From Ruminococcus sp. (lineage in GTDB: Bacteria; Bacillota; Clostridia; Oscillospirales; Acutalibacteraceae): DNA of 64,000 bases. Positions 15,784 to 24,144 of the stretch are shown here, piece after piece. The stretch covers positions 1 through 64,000 of the forward strand of contig JAFRCW010000052.1 of the NCBI GenBank assembly GCA_017404145.1, written 5' to 3'. The notes under the pieces were generated by a model, which had not been told where the DNA came from, did not search any database, and saw only the letters and a list, made by a program, of their open reading frames with translations. Numbering within the stretch: the stretch's first letter is position 1; every line of letters begins with the position of its first letter. The position numbers were made by a program, and so were the translations under genes.

Positions 15784-16989
15784 TTATAACTTTTCAACGA
15801 TTTCCTTGGTGTCTCTCGCGATCGCAAGCTCTTCGTTGGTAGCGATCACATAGACGGGGATGGAAGAATCGTCAGCAGATATCTTCGCGGTCTTGCCGCG
15901 GAGGGTATCGTTGACGTCCTTGTTGACCTTTACGCCGAGGAAAGCGAGATAGTCGCAGACCGCCTGTCTGAGGATCGGCTGATTCTCGCCGAGGCCTGCG
16001 GTGAAGCAGATGCCGTCGCAGCCGCCCATCGCGACCCAGTACTGACCGATATACTTCGCGATCTGATAGTAGAGCATCTGATGCGCCAACGCCGCGCGCT
16101 TGTTGCCCTCTTCCTCCGCCTTGGTAACGTCTCTGTCATCGGAGGATACGCCGGAAATACCTAAGAGACCGGACTTCTTATTGAGCAGGTCGTTCATCTC
16201 GACCGGAGAAAGATTTTCCTTTTCCGCGATGAAGGTGACAACGGAAGGATCGAGACAGCCGGAGCGGGTGCCCATCATAATGCCGTCAAGGGGAGTCAGA
16301 CCCATGGAGGTGTCGATGACCTTACCGTTCTTGACCGCGGTGATGGAGGAGCCGTTGCCGATATGGCAGGCGATGAGCTTTAAGTCCTTGATATCCTTGC
16401 CCATAATATCCGCCATTTCGTGAGAGACGAAGCGGTGGGAGGTGCCGTGCGCGCCGTAGCGGCGGACAGCATACTTCTCATAGAATTCATAGGGAACCGC
16501 GTACATATACGCCTTCTCGGGCATGGTGGAGTGGAAAGCGGTGTCAAATACCACTACCATCGGGGTAGAATCGCCGAATACCTGCTTACAGCCCCTAATC
16601 GCCTGTACGTGACCTTTGTTATGCAGAGGAGCCAGCGGGATCAGGCTCTCGATACCCGCGATGACCTCGTCGGTGACCAGCTCGGGATCGGAGAACAGCG
16701 CGCCGCCCTGGACGATACGGTGACCGATCGCAGATACCTCGTCGAGGTTCTTGATTACGCCGTATTCTTCGGAAAGGAGTGCGTCTCTGACCGCTAAGAA
16801 CGCCTTCGCGTGATCGGGCATATCGATCTCTTTGGTATAAGCTCTGCCGTCGGCGGTCTTGTGGCCGATGAAGGAGCCCGCCTGACCGATGCGCTCGCAG
16901 TTGCCCTTGGCGATCATCTCTTCGGTTTCCATATCAATCAGCTGATACTTCAGGCTGGAGCTGCCCGCGTTGATAACTAATATTTTCAT
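15784..16989 (-). CDS. ackA: Acetate kinase
   Basis: A 401-residue enzyme that makes ATP from acetyl phosphate, the last step of acetate fermentation. Family signatures in order: MKILVINAGSSSLKYQL (1-17), FDTAFHS, YGAHGTSH, ACHIGNGSSI, GTRSGCLDP and CFTAGLGENQ. ATG 16989 has AGGAGGA upstream and matches the family start; the longer frame does not. The usual partner pta is not adjacent. It diverges from tmcAL, whose product consumes acetate. Confidence 0.97.
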   Translation of the reverse strand: MKILVINAGSSSLKYQLIDMETEEMIAKGNCERIGQAGSFIGHKTADGRAYTKEIDMPDHAKAFLAVRDALLSEEYGVIKNLDEVSAIGHRIVQGGALFSDPELVTDEVIAGIESLIPLAPLHNKGHVQAIRGCKQVFGDSTPMVVVFDTAFHSTMPEKAYMYAVPYEFYEKYAVRRYGAHGTSHRFVSHEMADIMGKDIKDLKLIACHIGNGSSITAVKNGKVIDTSMGLTPLDGIMMGTRSGCLDPSVVTFIAEKENLSPVEMNDLLNKKSGLLGISGVSSDDRDVTKAEEEGNKRAALAHQMLYYQIAKYIGQYWVAMGGCDGICFTAGLGENQPILRQAVCDYLAFLGVKVNKDVNDTLRGKTAKISADDSSIPVYVIATNEELAIARDTKEIVEKL

Positions 16990-17033
16990 AAGTTTTCCTC
17001 CTGTGGTTGAAATGTTTTCCAATATCACCTATA

Positions 17034-17062
17034 ATAATAGTACAAATTTCTCCTCATTTCAA
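17034..17062 (-). promoter_or_regulatory. Promoter of ackA
   Basis: Minus strand TTGAAA (17057-17062), 17-nt spacer, TATTAT (17034-17039). Confidence 0.7.
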
Positions 17063-17088
17063 GAGGTTTTTCAAAGTTGGTGACAGAT

Positions 17089-18216
17089 ATGAAAAGAGCC
17101 GCGGTGATTTGCGAGTTCAATCCCTTTCACAACGGGCACAAATTTCTTTTAGAGAAAATAAGAAAAGAATATGCTGATGAAATCGTCTGTATCATGAGCG
17201 GCAATTTTGTCCAGCGCGGCGAGCTTGCCGTGGTGAACAAATATGAGAGAGCGGCGGCGGCGCTGTTGGGCGGTGCGGATATCGTCGCGGAGCTTCCCAC
17301 TCCCTATGCTCTCTCGAGCGCCGCGGTATTCGCCCAAAACGGCGTAAGACTTGCCAAGGCGCTTCACTGTGACATTCTCTGCTTCGGCGCGGAGGACAAC
17401 CTCGATACGCTCAAAGAGATCACGGACGCACTGGATGATTATTCTGTAAAAGAATTAATCCGTCAAAAAATGAAAGACGGCGACTACTACCCGAGAGCGC
17501 TCACGGAGGCGGTTGCCGAACGCGGTGAAGACGCGATCGCCGACGCGATGAAACAGCCCAACAACATCCTTGCGCTCGAATATATCAAAGCGTGCCGCGC
17601 AGAAGGGATCTTTCCCGTCGCGATCCGGAGAAAGGACGTTCCCCACGACAGCCCCAATCCCGTCGGCAATATCGCCAGCGGATCGTGCATCCGCGACCTG
17701 ATCGCCGACAACGCGGACGTCACGGCGTTCACCCCGATGAAGATCGAAAAGCCCGCGGCGCTTTCTGCTCTGGAAAATGCGATCCTCTATATCCTCAAAA
17801 CCTCCTCCCGAGAAGAGATCGCCACACTCGCCGACGTCAGCGAAGGTCTGGAGAACCGCATCTATGAAGCGGCGCAGGAGTATAATTCTACAGAAGAAAT
17901 ATTAACGGCGGTCAAAACCAAGCGCTACACCCACGCGCGCCTGAGAAGGATCCTGCTCTGCGCGCTCTTGGGGATCACATCCGACATCCAAAACACCCCT
18001 GTCCCCTATGTCCGCATCCTCGGCGTCAGAAAACGGATGGAGAACCTGATTCCGTACGCGGCTCTCCCCCTTGTCGTCAGAGTCAAAGCGGATTACGATA
18101 AGCTGGATCATTCTTCAAAAGAAATATTCAACATCGATCTGAAAGCAACCCAGGCGATGAACCTCGCAAGAAACGAACACATCAACGAGTTCTCGCAGGG
18201 AATCATTAAGAACTAA
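17089..18216 (+). CDS. tmcAL: tRNA(Met) cytidine acetate ligase
   Basis: A 375-residue nucleotidyltransferase-fold enzyme that activates acetate with ATP and acetylates C34 of elongator tRNA-Met. The N-terminus has EFNPFHNGH with the HxGH motif at 14-17, then IMSGNFVQRGELAVVNKYERA and the ELPTPYALSSA segment typical of TmcAL (YlbM). ATG 17089 is chosen by homology; TTG 17077 and GTG 17080 are in frame and the RBS is poor for all. Only 27 nt separate it from the ackA promoter -35 box, so expression may be linked. Confidence 0.9.
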   Translation: MKRAAVICEFNPFHNGHKFLLEKIRKEYADEIVCIMSGNFVQRGELAVVNKYERAAAALLGGADIVAELPTPYALSSAAVFAQNGVRLAKALHCDILCFGAEDNLDTLKEITDALDDYSVKELIRQKMKDGDYYPRALTEAVAERGEDAIADAMKQPNNILALEYIKACRAEGIFPVAIRRKDVPHDSPNPVGNIASGSCIRDLIADNADVTAFTPMKIEKPAALSALENAILYILKTSSREEIATLADVSEGLENRIYEAAQEYNSTEEILTAVKTKRYTHARLRRILLCALLGITSDIQNTPVPYVRILGVRKRMENLIPYAALPLVVRVKADYDKLDHSSKEIFNIDLKATQAMNLARNEHINEFSQGIIKN

Positions 18217-18435
18217 GAACTAAGTGTGAAGAGTGAATGGTGAACGGTGAATGGTTAAGGGCGGGCTCTGCCCGCACCTGATTATGATGTTGTCATTGCG
18301 ACCGTGGAAATCCCCTTGTCATTACTACTGGTCCCAATAGGAAGAGGATTCTCCCTCTGAATGGCACCAAATATCAATCCAAAAATCCGTAAGGTTTTTC
18401 CCACAACCCTTCACCCTTCACCTTTCATCTTTCAC
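18217..18435. repeat. Repeat mosaic after tmcAL
   Basis: In order: GTGAATGGTGAACGGTGAATGG words, the GGGCGGGCTCTGCCC-GCACCTGATT hairpin (about 18258-18282), a partial TGTCATTGCGA module, a CCCCTTGTCATTAC...GATTCTCCCTCTGAATG module, and CCTTCACCCTTCACCTTTCATC words. Confidence 0.85.
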
Positions 18436-18436
18436 T

Positions 18437-18463
18437 AAAAAAAGCCCCAAACGGGGCTTTTTC
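18437..18463. terminator. Terminator of the carboxyltransferase operon
   Basis: AAAAGCCCC/GGGGCTTTT stem touching the oadA-like stop codon, with A and T runs on both sides so it can act on both strands. Confidence 0.85.
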
Positions 18464-19861
18464 TTATACCGGATGGACTTTGTGCTTTCTGTCGACGAGA
18501 GCGGAGTTGATTCCGACTCTCTTGTCTCTGCGTTTCTCGAAAAAGTCTACCGCTACCTTCGGGAACTGCGCATAGGAGAGGACGTCCTCCTCCTGTTCGA
18601 TATACTGCGGGATCTCGGAACGGAGCTTTTCGAGCTCGGGCTCGAGCAGATCGGCGGGACGGCAGTCGACCGGCGTCATATCGCCGATGATCGATTGGCG
18701 GAAGTCGGGGTCGATCGGCATCGGAGTGGTGCCGTACTTGCCGGCGACCAGATCCTTGAACTCGTTGGTACACATCTTATAGCGCTCGCCGGTGATCACG
18801 TTGAACACCGCCTGGGTGCCGACGATCTGGGAGGTCGGAGTGACCAGCGGCGGATAGCCGGAGTCCTTTCTGACGCGCGGCACTTCTTCCAGCACTTCGA
18901 TGAGCTTGTCCTCCTTGCCCGCCTGTTTGAGCTGGGAGAGAAGGTTCGAGAGCATACCGCCCGGCACCTGATAGATCAGCGCCTTAGCGTCGGTCGCGAG
19001 CATCTTCGGGTCTAATAATCCCGACTTGATGTACTTCTCGCGGAGGGTCATAAAGTAATCTCTGATTTCGTTGAGCGCTTCAAGGTCGATACCGGTCTCA
19101 TACTCGGTACCGATCAGCGCCGCTACCATCGACTCGGTCGGCGCGTGGGAGGTGCCGAGCGCTAAGGGGGAGATCGCGGTGTCGATCATATCAACGCCCG
19201 CTTCTACGCCCTTCAAAAGACACATCGAGGCAAGGCCGGAGGTATAATGGGTATGCAGCTGTAAGGGTAGGTCTACCTGATCCTTGATCGCTCTGACGAG
19301 CTTCTCGGTGCGGTAGGGAGTCAAGAGCGCAGCCATATCCTTGATGCAGATAGAATCCGCGCCTGCGTCGGCGATCCGCTTCGCATACTCGACATAATAC
19401 TCGTCGGTGAATACGGGACCGGTGGTGTAGCTAATCGCTACCTGCGCGTGAGCGCCCTCTTTTCTTGCCGCTTTGATCGCGGTCTGGAGATTCTTGATAT
19501 CGTTGAGCGCGTCAAAGATACGGATGATATCGATGCCGTTCGCGACAGTCCTCTGTACGAAGTACTCCAGTACGTCGTCGGCGTAATGACGGTAGCCGAG
19601 CATATTCTGACCACGGAACAGCATCTGTAATTTGGTGTTCTTGCAGTGGTCGCGGATAATACGCAGACGCTCCCAGGGATCCTCATTCAAAAATCTTAAG
19701 CAGCTGTCAAAGGTCGCGCCGCCCCAACACTCTAAGGAGTAGTAGCCGATCTTGTCCATCTTGTCAAGGATCGGGAGCATCTCCTCGGTGGTCATACGGG
19801 TAGCGATCAGCGACTGGTGCGCGTCTCGTAATGCAGTTTCGGTAATTTTAATCTTTTTCAT
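18464..19861 (-). CDS. oadA: Oxaloacetate decarboxylase alpha / transcarboxylase 5S-type subunit
   Basis: A 465-residue TIM-barrel carboxyltransferase acting on oxaloacetate or pyruvate with a biotin carrier. The family opening KITETALRDAHQSLIATRM, metal-binding LHTHYTSG, the carbamylated-lysine region SICIKDMAALLTPY, and the C-terminal PYC_OADA segment are clear. It has no fused biotin domain, unlike many OadA; the separate biotin protein is 10 nt upstream. Whether it decarboxylates oxaloacetate, carboxylates pyruvate or works as a transcarboxylase is open. Confidence 0.9.
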   Translation of the reverse strand: MKKIKITETALRDAHQSLIATRMTTEEMLPILDKMDKIGYYSLECWGGATFDSCLRFLNEDPWERLRIIRDHCKNTKLQMLFRGQNMLGYRHYADDVLEYFVQRTVANGIDIIRIFDALNDIKNLQTAIKAARKEGAHAQVAISYTTGPVFTDEYYVEYAKRIADAGADSICIKDMAALLTPYRTEKLVRAIKDQVDLPLQLHTHYTSGLASMCLLKGVEAGVDMIDTAISPLALGTSHAPTESMVAALIGTEYETGIDLEALNEIRDYFMTLREKYIKSGLLDPKMLATDAKALIYQVPGGMLSNLLSQLKQAGKEDKLIEVLEEVPRVRKDSGYPPLVTPTSQIVGTQAVFNVITGERYKMCTNEFKDLVAGKYGTTPMPIDPDFRQSIIGDMTPVDCRPADLLEPELEKLRSEIPQYIEQEEDVLSYAQFPKVAVDFFEKRRDKRVGINSALVDRKHKVHPV

Positions 19862-19871
19862 AACAGACCTC

Positions 19872-20216
19872 TTACGCCAGTGTGATCAGGGTAGCGCCGG
19901 TATCTACGCCCTCGCCCTTACTTACCGCGACAGAGGCGACGGTGCCGTCCGAGGGAGCTTTGATCTCGTTCTCCATCTTCATCGCTTCTAAGATGACCAG
20001 CACATCGCCCGCCTTGACCGCCTGACCCTGAGATACCTTGATATCAAGGATCGTGCCGGGCATCGGCGCGGTCACAGGCTTTCCGCCCGCAGCGGGAGCC
20101 GCCTTCTTGGGCGCGGATGCGGGTGCGGCGGCAGGAGCGGGAGCCGCGGACTCGCCGAGTTCTTCTACCTGTACATCATAGGAAACACCGTTTACGGTAA
20201 TTCTTAAATTCTTCAT
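19872..20216 (-). CDS. Biotin carboxyl carrier protein
   Basis: A 114-residue carrier. N-terminal 18 residues resemble decarboxylase gamma/1.3S chains; residues 22-48 are an Ala/Pro-rich flexible linker; residues 49-114 are the biotinyl domain with EAMKMENE, biotin on Lys80. It shuttles CO2 between the two carboxyltransferase proteins encoded on either side. Middle gene of the three-gene operon. Confidence 0.93.
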   Translation of the reverse strand: MKNLRITVNGVSYDVQVEELGESAAPAPAAAPASAPKKAAPAAGGKPVTAPMPGTILDIKVSQGQAVKAGDVLVILEAMKMENEIKAPSDGTVASVAVSKGEGVDTGATLITLA

Positions 20217-20247
20217 CGTTGATTCTCCTTCTATCTAAAATAATCTC

Positions 20248-21522
20248 TTACAGTATGGTGGTGTGCTTCTTGGGCAGTGAGGAAGTCCGCTTAGAGGAGA
20301 GCATCTCAAGCGCGGCAACGATGTGAGAGCGAAGCTCCGTCTTATCCACTACCGCGTCGATATAACCGTCCTCAGCGGCCTTTTCGGCGGTCAGGTTCGC
20401 CTTGATAAACTGTCTCGCTGACTTCTCCTGCTCCTCAAAGGGAAGATCGCCGATCGTCTCATCGAGAATATAAGCGGCGGCAAGCGGCGCTACGGGAGAG
20501 ATGACCGCCTCGGGCAGCGCGAACACCGCGTCAGCGCCGGCGGATTCGCCCGCGAGCGCGATATATACCGCGCCGGTCGCTTCGCCTTCTACGATAGCGA
20601 TCTTCGCCGTCGTCGCCTCCGCGTATGCACAGACGACCTTAGAAGCAGACTTGGTACTGCCGAACTTCTCCGCGTCAACCAGTGTAACGACAGGAATAGA
20701 GAACGCATCCGCAAAACGGACGAAACGCGCGATCTTCTCACACTCTGCGGCACACAGCACGCCTCCCTTGGTTCTCACCAAAGCGACGGGCATTCCCGCC
20801 GCTCTGCCGAAGGCGGTGCAGACGTTCTCGCCGAAGCCGTCGCCGACACAAAGGAGCGAATCCTCGTCGCAGATGTACTTAGGCAGTTTATCGGGATTCT
20901 GAAAGGGAGCCGCAGGCTCATACGCCGGAGCGGGCTCTAAGTTATTCGCGGGCAGATAGGAGAGCAGTTCTCTCGCCTTCTTGACGCTCTCTTCGTCATT
21001 CCTGCAGACGAATGATGCGATACCCGCCTTTTGGTTATCCTGCGCCGATGCGTTCTCGCCGAGGGTATCGACAGAGAGACGCGCGGTCTCGGACATGATC
21101 ACAAAGTCCGCGGACGCGGCGACTAATGCTGTGGTGCCAAGGCAGTTGCCTAAGATCACCGAGATCTGCGGCACAACGCCGGAGAGGGTGGAGCTCTTCT
21201 TCAGGATATCACCGTAAGCGGATAGCATCTCGTACTTTTGCTCCAGTCTCGCGCCGGTGGAATCATAGAACCCCACCACGGGAGCGCCGGTTTTCAGCGC
21301 CAGCTTGTAAATTTTTGAGATCTTCTTAAAGTGCGCTTTGCTCATCGCGCCGCCGCGTTCCTCCACATTCTGGGCAAACGCGAACACGGTCACGCCGTCG
21401 ACGGCGCCGTACCCCGCGACGACCTCGGCGTCGGAAAGATGCGCGTCGGTCTCGACAAAGCTGCCTTCATCGAAGAAAGCGTCTAATACCGCTTTCTCTC
21501 TGAGCTTAACTTCTATCTCCAT
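20248..21522 (-). CDS. Divergent, shortened acyl-CoA carboxyltransferase (MmdA/12S-like)
   Basis: A 424-residue crotonase-type carboxyltransferase, about 80-90 shorter than usual MmdA or PccB (about 510). Both half-domains are present (SFVETD...GYGAVDGV, GAPVVGFYDSTGARL, SGVVPQISVILGNCLG, then FADAFSIPVVTLVD). However, the oxyanion loop GPCAGGA reads GNCLGTTA, and the loop after VTLVD is about nine residues shorter and lacks the PGFLPG segment. Its substrate may therefore not be a standard acyl-CoA. ATG 21522 has CGGAGG 7 nt away. First gene of the operon. Confidence 0.8.
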   Translation of the reverse strand: MEIEVKLREKAVLDAFFDEGSFVETDAHLSDAEVVAGYGAVDGVTVFAFAQNVEERGGAMSKAHFKKISKIYKLALKTGAPVVGFYDSTGARLEQKYEMLSAYGDILKKSSTLSGVVPQISVILGNCLGTTALVAASADFVIMSETARLSVDTLGENASAQDNQKAGIASFVCRNDEESVKKARELLSYLPANNLEPAPAYEPAAPFQNPDKLPKYICDEDSLLCVGDGFGENVCTAFGRAAGMPVALVRTKGGVLCAAECEKIARFVRFADAFSIPVVTLVDAEKFGSTKSASKVVCAYAEATTAKIAIVEGEATGAVYIALAGESAGADAVFALPEAVISPVAPLAAAYILDETIGDLPFEEQEKSARQFIKANLTAEKAAEDGYIDAVVDKTELRSHIVAALEMLSSKRTSSLPKKHTTIL

Positions 21523-21609
21523 ATTCATTCCTCCGATACTAAAGATTTCCGGATTATGTCATTTTATATTATAACGCAATCGGTGTAAAATTACAATCAT
21601 TTTATACAA

Positions 21610-21640
21610 AAAAATTGTGCAAGCTCAGTGCTTGCACATG
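21610..21640 (-). terminator. Terminator overlapping the stop of the next gene
   Basis: TGTGCAAGC/GCTTGCACA stem; on the minus strand it is followed by a T run. The TGA stop of the hypothetical gene lies in the loop. Confidence 0.85.
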
Positions 21641-21978
21641 GTAAGAAGCTGTGAGAGATCACTTTTCATTTTTCCGTCCTTCAGCTCAAATCTCAGCTTT
21701 GACAATGTCGGAAAGATCGAACCCGCCGAGGACTCGACATAATAGCACGAACGATTCAAGGCGTAAGAGCCCAGCGCGCGGATGATCGTATCGAGCACGG
21801 TGAAGGTATCCCCCTTGATTTCAGCGGGATTGAGCGGGTTAGGCGCGATGTCGGTAATGTCGATGATATAGCCGTACTGACGGAATTTCACATAGCCGAC
21901 TTCCCGATCGTCATCACGGCAGATCAGCGTTTTTATTTCTTCTGTAGAATTATTTTCAGACGGTTTGACAGTTAGCAT
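21625..21978 (-). CDS. Hypothetical protein
   Basis: A 117-residue soluble protein of unknown family. The strand pattern REVGYVKFRQYGYIIDITDI followed by a helix (DTFTVLDTIIRALGSYALN) and CYYVESSAG recalls a reduced GNAT fold, but the acetyl-CoA loop is not recognisable. ATG 21978 with AAGGAGA nearby. It lies between rluB and the carboxyltransferase operon and has its own terminator. Confidence 0.65.
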   Translation of the reverse strand: MLTVKPSENNSTEEIKTLICRDDDREVGYVKFRQYGYIIDITDIAPNPLNPAEIKGDTFTVLDTIIRALGSYALNRSCYYVESSAGSIFPTLSKLRFELKDGKMKSDLSQLLTMCKH

Positions 21979-22033
21979 GGTTTCTCCTTGTATCGCAACA
22001 ATGAGGAAAATAATTATGAATTATGAATTAAAA

Positions 22034-22786
22034 TCACTCCACCTCAAACTTTGAGGGGTTCGGGTCGGCGGAGAGCTTTCTGATCTCAATATCGGAAAGA
22101 TCGCGGTACATACCGAGCTTTAAGCCGCCCATCTTCACGCCGCCGATCGCGACTCTCTTGAGCCGCGCGACCTCTAAGCCGACCGCGGCGCACATCTTGC
22201 GGATCTGGCGGTTTCTGCCCTCGTGAATCACGACTTCTAAGGAGGCTCGTCCCTGCTGTTTATCGCGTGAGACAACACGCACCTGCGCCGGAGCGGTCTT
22301 TCGCCCGTCGATGATAACGCCCGAGGAGAGCTTCGATACCTGCTCGTCCGTGACGTCGGGACGCACCGAAACGCGGTAGACCTTGTTGATCGCCTTCTTC
22401 GGATGCATCACATGATTGGCGAACTCGCCGTCGTTGGTCAAGAGCAAAAGCCCCTCGGAATCGCGGTCAAGCCTGCCGACGGGATAAACGCGCTCGGGGA
22501 CGTCCCTGAGCAAATCGGCGACGCACTTTCTGCCTCTGTCGTCCTGCATCGTCGTCAGTACTCCGCGGGGCTTGTTGAGCATCAGATAACGAAACTCGGG
22601 ACGCGCGGTATAGGTGACCTTTCTGCCGGAGACGGTGACCTTGTCACTGTAGGGATCGACCTTGTCGCCGATCTGCGCCTTTTGTCCGTTGACCTTGACT
22701 TTGCCCTGCGCGATCAGTTCTTCACTTTTTCTTCTGGACGCTACTCCGCATTCGGAGAGCATCTTCTGTAATCTTATCAGAGCCAA
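22034..22786 (-). CDS. rluB: Pseudouridine synthase RluB
   Basis: A 250-residue RsuA-family enzyme modifying 23S rRNA. N-terminal S4 domain (3-60: IRLQKMLSECGVASRRKSEELI), then the catalytic core with PVGRLDRDSEGLLLLTNDG (catalytic Asp in GRLD) and EGRNRQIRKM. The start is TTG at 22786 with AAGGGA upstream. It overlaps the end of dacF by 10 nt, so the two are coupled, an arrangement common in Firmicutes. Confidence 0.95.
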   Translation of the reverse strand: MALIRLQKMLSECGVASRRKSEELIAQGKVKVNGQKAQIGDKVDPYSDKVTVSGRKVTYTARPEFRYLMLNKPRGVLTTMQDDRGRKCVADLLRDVPERVYPVGRLDRDSEGLLLLTNDGEFANHVMHPKKAINKVYRVSVRPDVTDEQVSKLSSGVIIDGRKTAPAQVRVVSRDKQQGRASLEVVIHEGRNRQIRKMCAAVGLEVARLKRVAIGGVKMGGLKLGMYRDLSDIEIRKLSADPNPSKFEVE

Positions 22787-23889
22787 TAGAAAATTCCCTT
22801 TATGTAATCCAATAGTGTTTTTTGTTTCGTACCATCGATATCCTCATCCGCGACCAGAGGGAGCTTCAAAATCTCTTTGCCGTCGGAGAGATACCGGATC
22901 TCCCCGAGCGTCTCGCCCCTTTTTACGGGAGCATAGACAAAGTCGGGAAGAATCACCTTTCTCTCAACCTGCGCGTCGGCCGGCAATACTGCTGTCTGCG
23001 GCTCACAGATCAGTGTCACAGCGTCAGCCGCTGCGCCGACTAAGGGAACGGAAAAGGTCTCCCCTTCTCCCAAAGTCGAGGCTTTCACACGCGAAAACCC
23101 TTCTTCAAAAAGCGCGATATGGTCGTCCCAGTCATCGGGATCGTCGAGCGTCACACAGATCAGCCTGACGCCGTCTTTTTCGGCACAGGTCACCAGACAC
23201 CGGCCCGCGCGCTCGGTATAGCCCGTCTTGCCGCCGATACACGGTTCATAGAATTTGAGGAGCTTGTTGTGATTCTGATAGGTCACGCGCTTATCATCGG
23301 GACAGACAAAGTCCACCGTCATCGAGGTGTTTTCGGTGATCTCGCGAAAAGCGTCGTTTTCCATCGCGGCAGACAACAGCAGCGCCATATCATAGGCGGT
23401 GGAATAGTGATCCTCATCGTCGAGTCCCGACGGCGTGACAAAATGGGTATTCTTCATCCCCAGCTCGGACGCTTTGATATTCATTCTGTCAGCAAAGCTC
23501 TGCAGGCTGCCGTCGATCGCGATCGCCGCAGCGTTGGCGGCGTCGTTGCCGGACTGCATCAGCATCCCGACCGCAAGATCATAGAGCGTTACCTGCTCGC
23601 CGACCTCTAAATACATCGAACTGCCCTCGGCGGTCATTTCCTCGGTGAATTCCACAGCGCAGTTGTCCTTTTGAGCTTCTTCCAGCGTCAGCAGAGCAGT
23701 CATCACCTTGGTGGTGGACGCCATCGGCAAGCGAGCGTCTTTATTCTCTGAAAGAATTATTTCCTCATTCTGCGGACAGTAGAGAACATACGCCTGCGCG
23801 GATACGCTCACATCCTCCGCACTCGCGGGAAGTACGGACACACAGAGCATCAGACACAGTGACGCCAGCGCACAGCAAAGCCTTTTCAT
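22777..23889 (-). CDS. dacF: D-alanyl-D-alanine carboxypeptidase (DacF type)
   Basis: A 370-residue penicillin-binding protein of the S11 family that trims peptidoglycan stem peptides. Signal peptide 1-24; active-site motifs STTK (58-61), SGN (113-115) and KTG (221-223); a C-terminal beta domain (about 275-350) and a final hydrophobic/amphipathic stretch that would hold it to the membrane. In Bacillus DacF acts in spore cortex formation; here GerW is nearby. Confidence 0.94.
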   Translation of the reverse strand: MKRLCCALASLCLMLCVSVLPASAEDVSVSAQAYVLYCPQNEEIILSENKDARLPMASTTKVMTALLTLEEAQKDNCAVEFTEEMTAEGSSMYLEVGEQVTLYDLAVGMLMQSGNDAANAAAIAIDGSLQSFADRMNIKASELGMKNTHFVTPSGLDDEDHYSTAYDMALLLSAAMENDAFREITENTSMTVDFVCPDDKRVTYQNHNKLLKFYEPCIGGKTGYTERAGRCLVTCAEKDGVRLICVTLDDPDDWDDHIALFEEGFSRVKASTLGEGETFSVPLVGAAADAVTLICEPQTAVLPADAQVERKVILPDFVYAPVKRGETLGEIRYLSDGKEILKLPLVADEDIDGTKQKTLLDYIKGIFYWL

Positions 23890-24144
23890 CCTATCACCCC
23901 GTAGAGTATATGAGGGAAAGGATCAGAAAAAGAACTTTTATTCTGTCCTTCTGAGGAGGGCAGCGCCCGACGTGAGAATCCCATTGCTAAATATAGTGAT
24001 TAGTTGTTGGTTGTTAGTGATTGGTTTATAGGGTCCTGCGGACAGCTATTAATACTAACTAACCACTAAACACTAACCACTATACACTAACCACTTGTAC
24101 CGGGGGATTGCCACGGGCTAAAGCCCTCGCAATGACAAATGGTT
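23890..24144. repeat. Repeat mosaic between dacF and gerW
   Basis: Contains AGTGATTAGTTGTTGGTTGT words, GGTCCTGCGGACAGCTATTA (about 24042-24061, inverted near 12305), CCACTAAACACTAACCAC words, and an ATTGCCACGGGC...GCAATGACA hairpin (about 24107-24138). Confidence 0.85.

Noticed and set aside
20248..21522. Pseudogene or frameshift as the reason for the short carboxyltransferase
   Set aside because: The frame is continuous, the losses are spread over several loops, and the ribosome site and operon are intact, so a divergent but functional protein is more likely.
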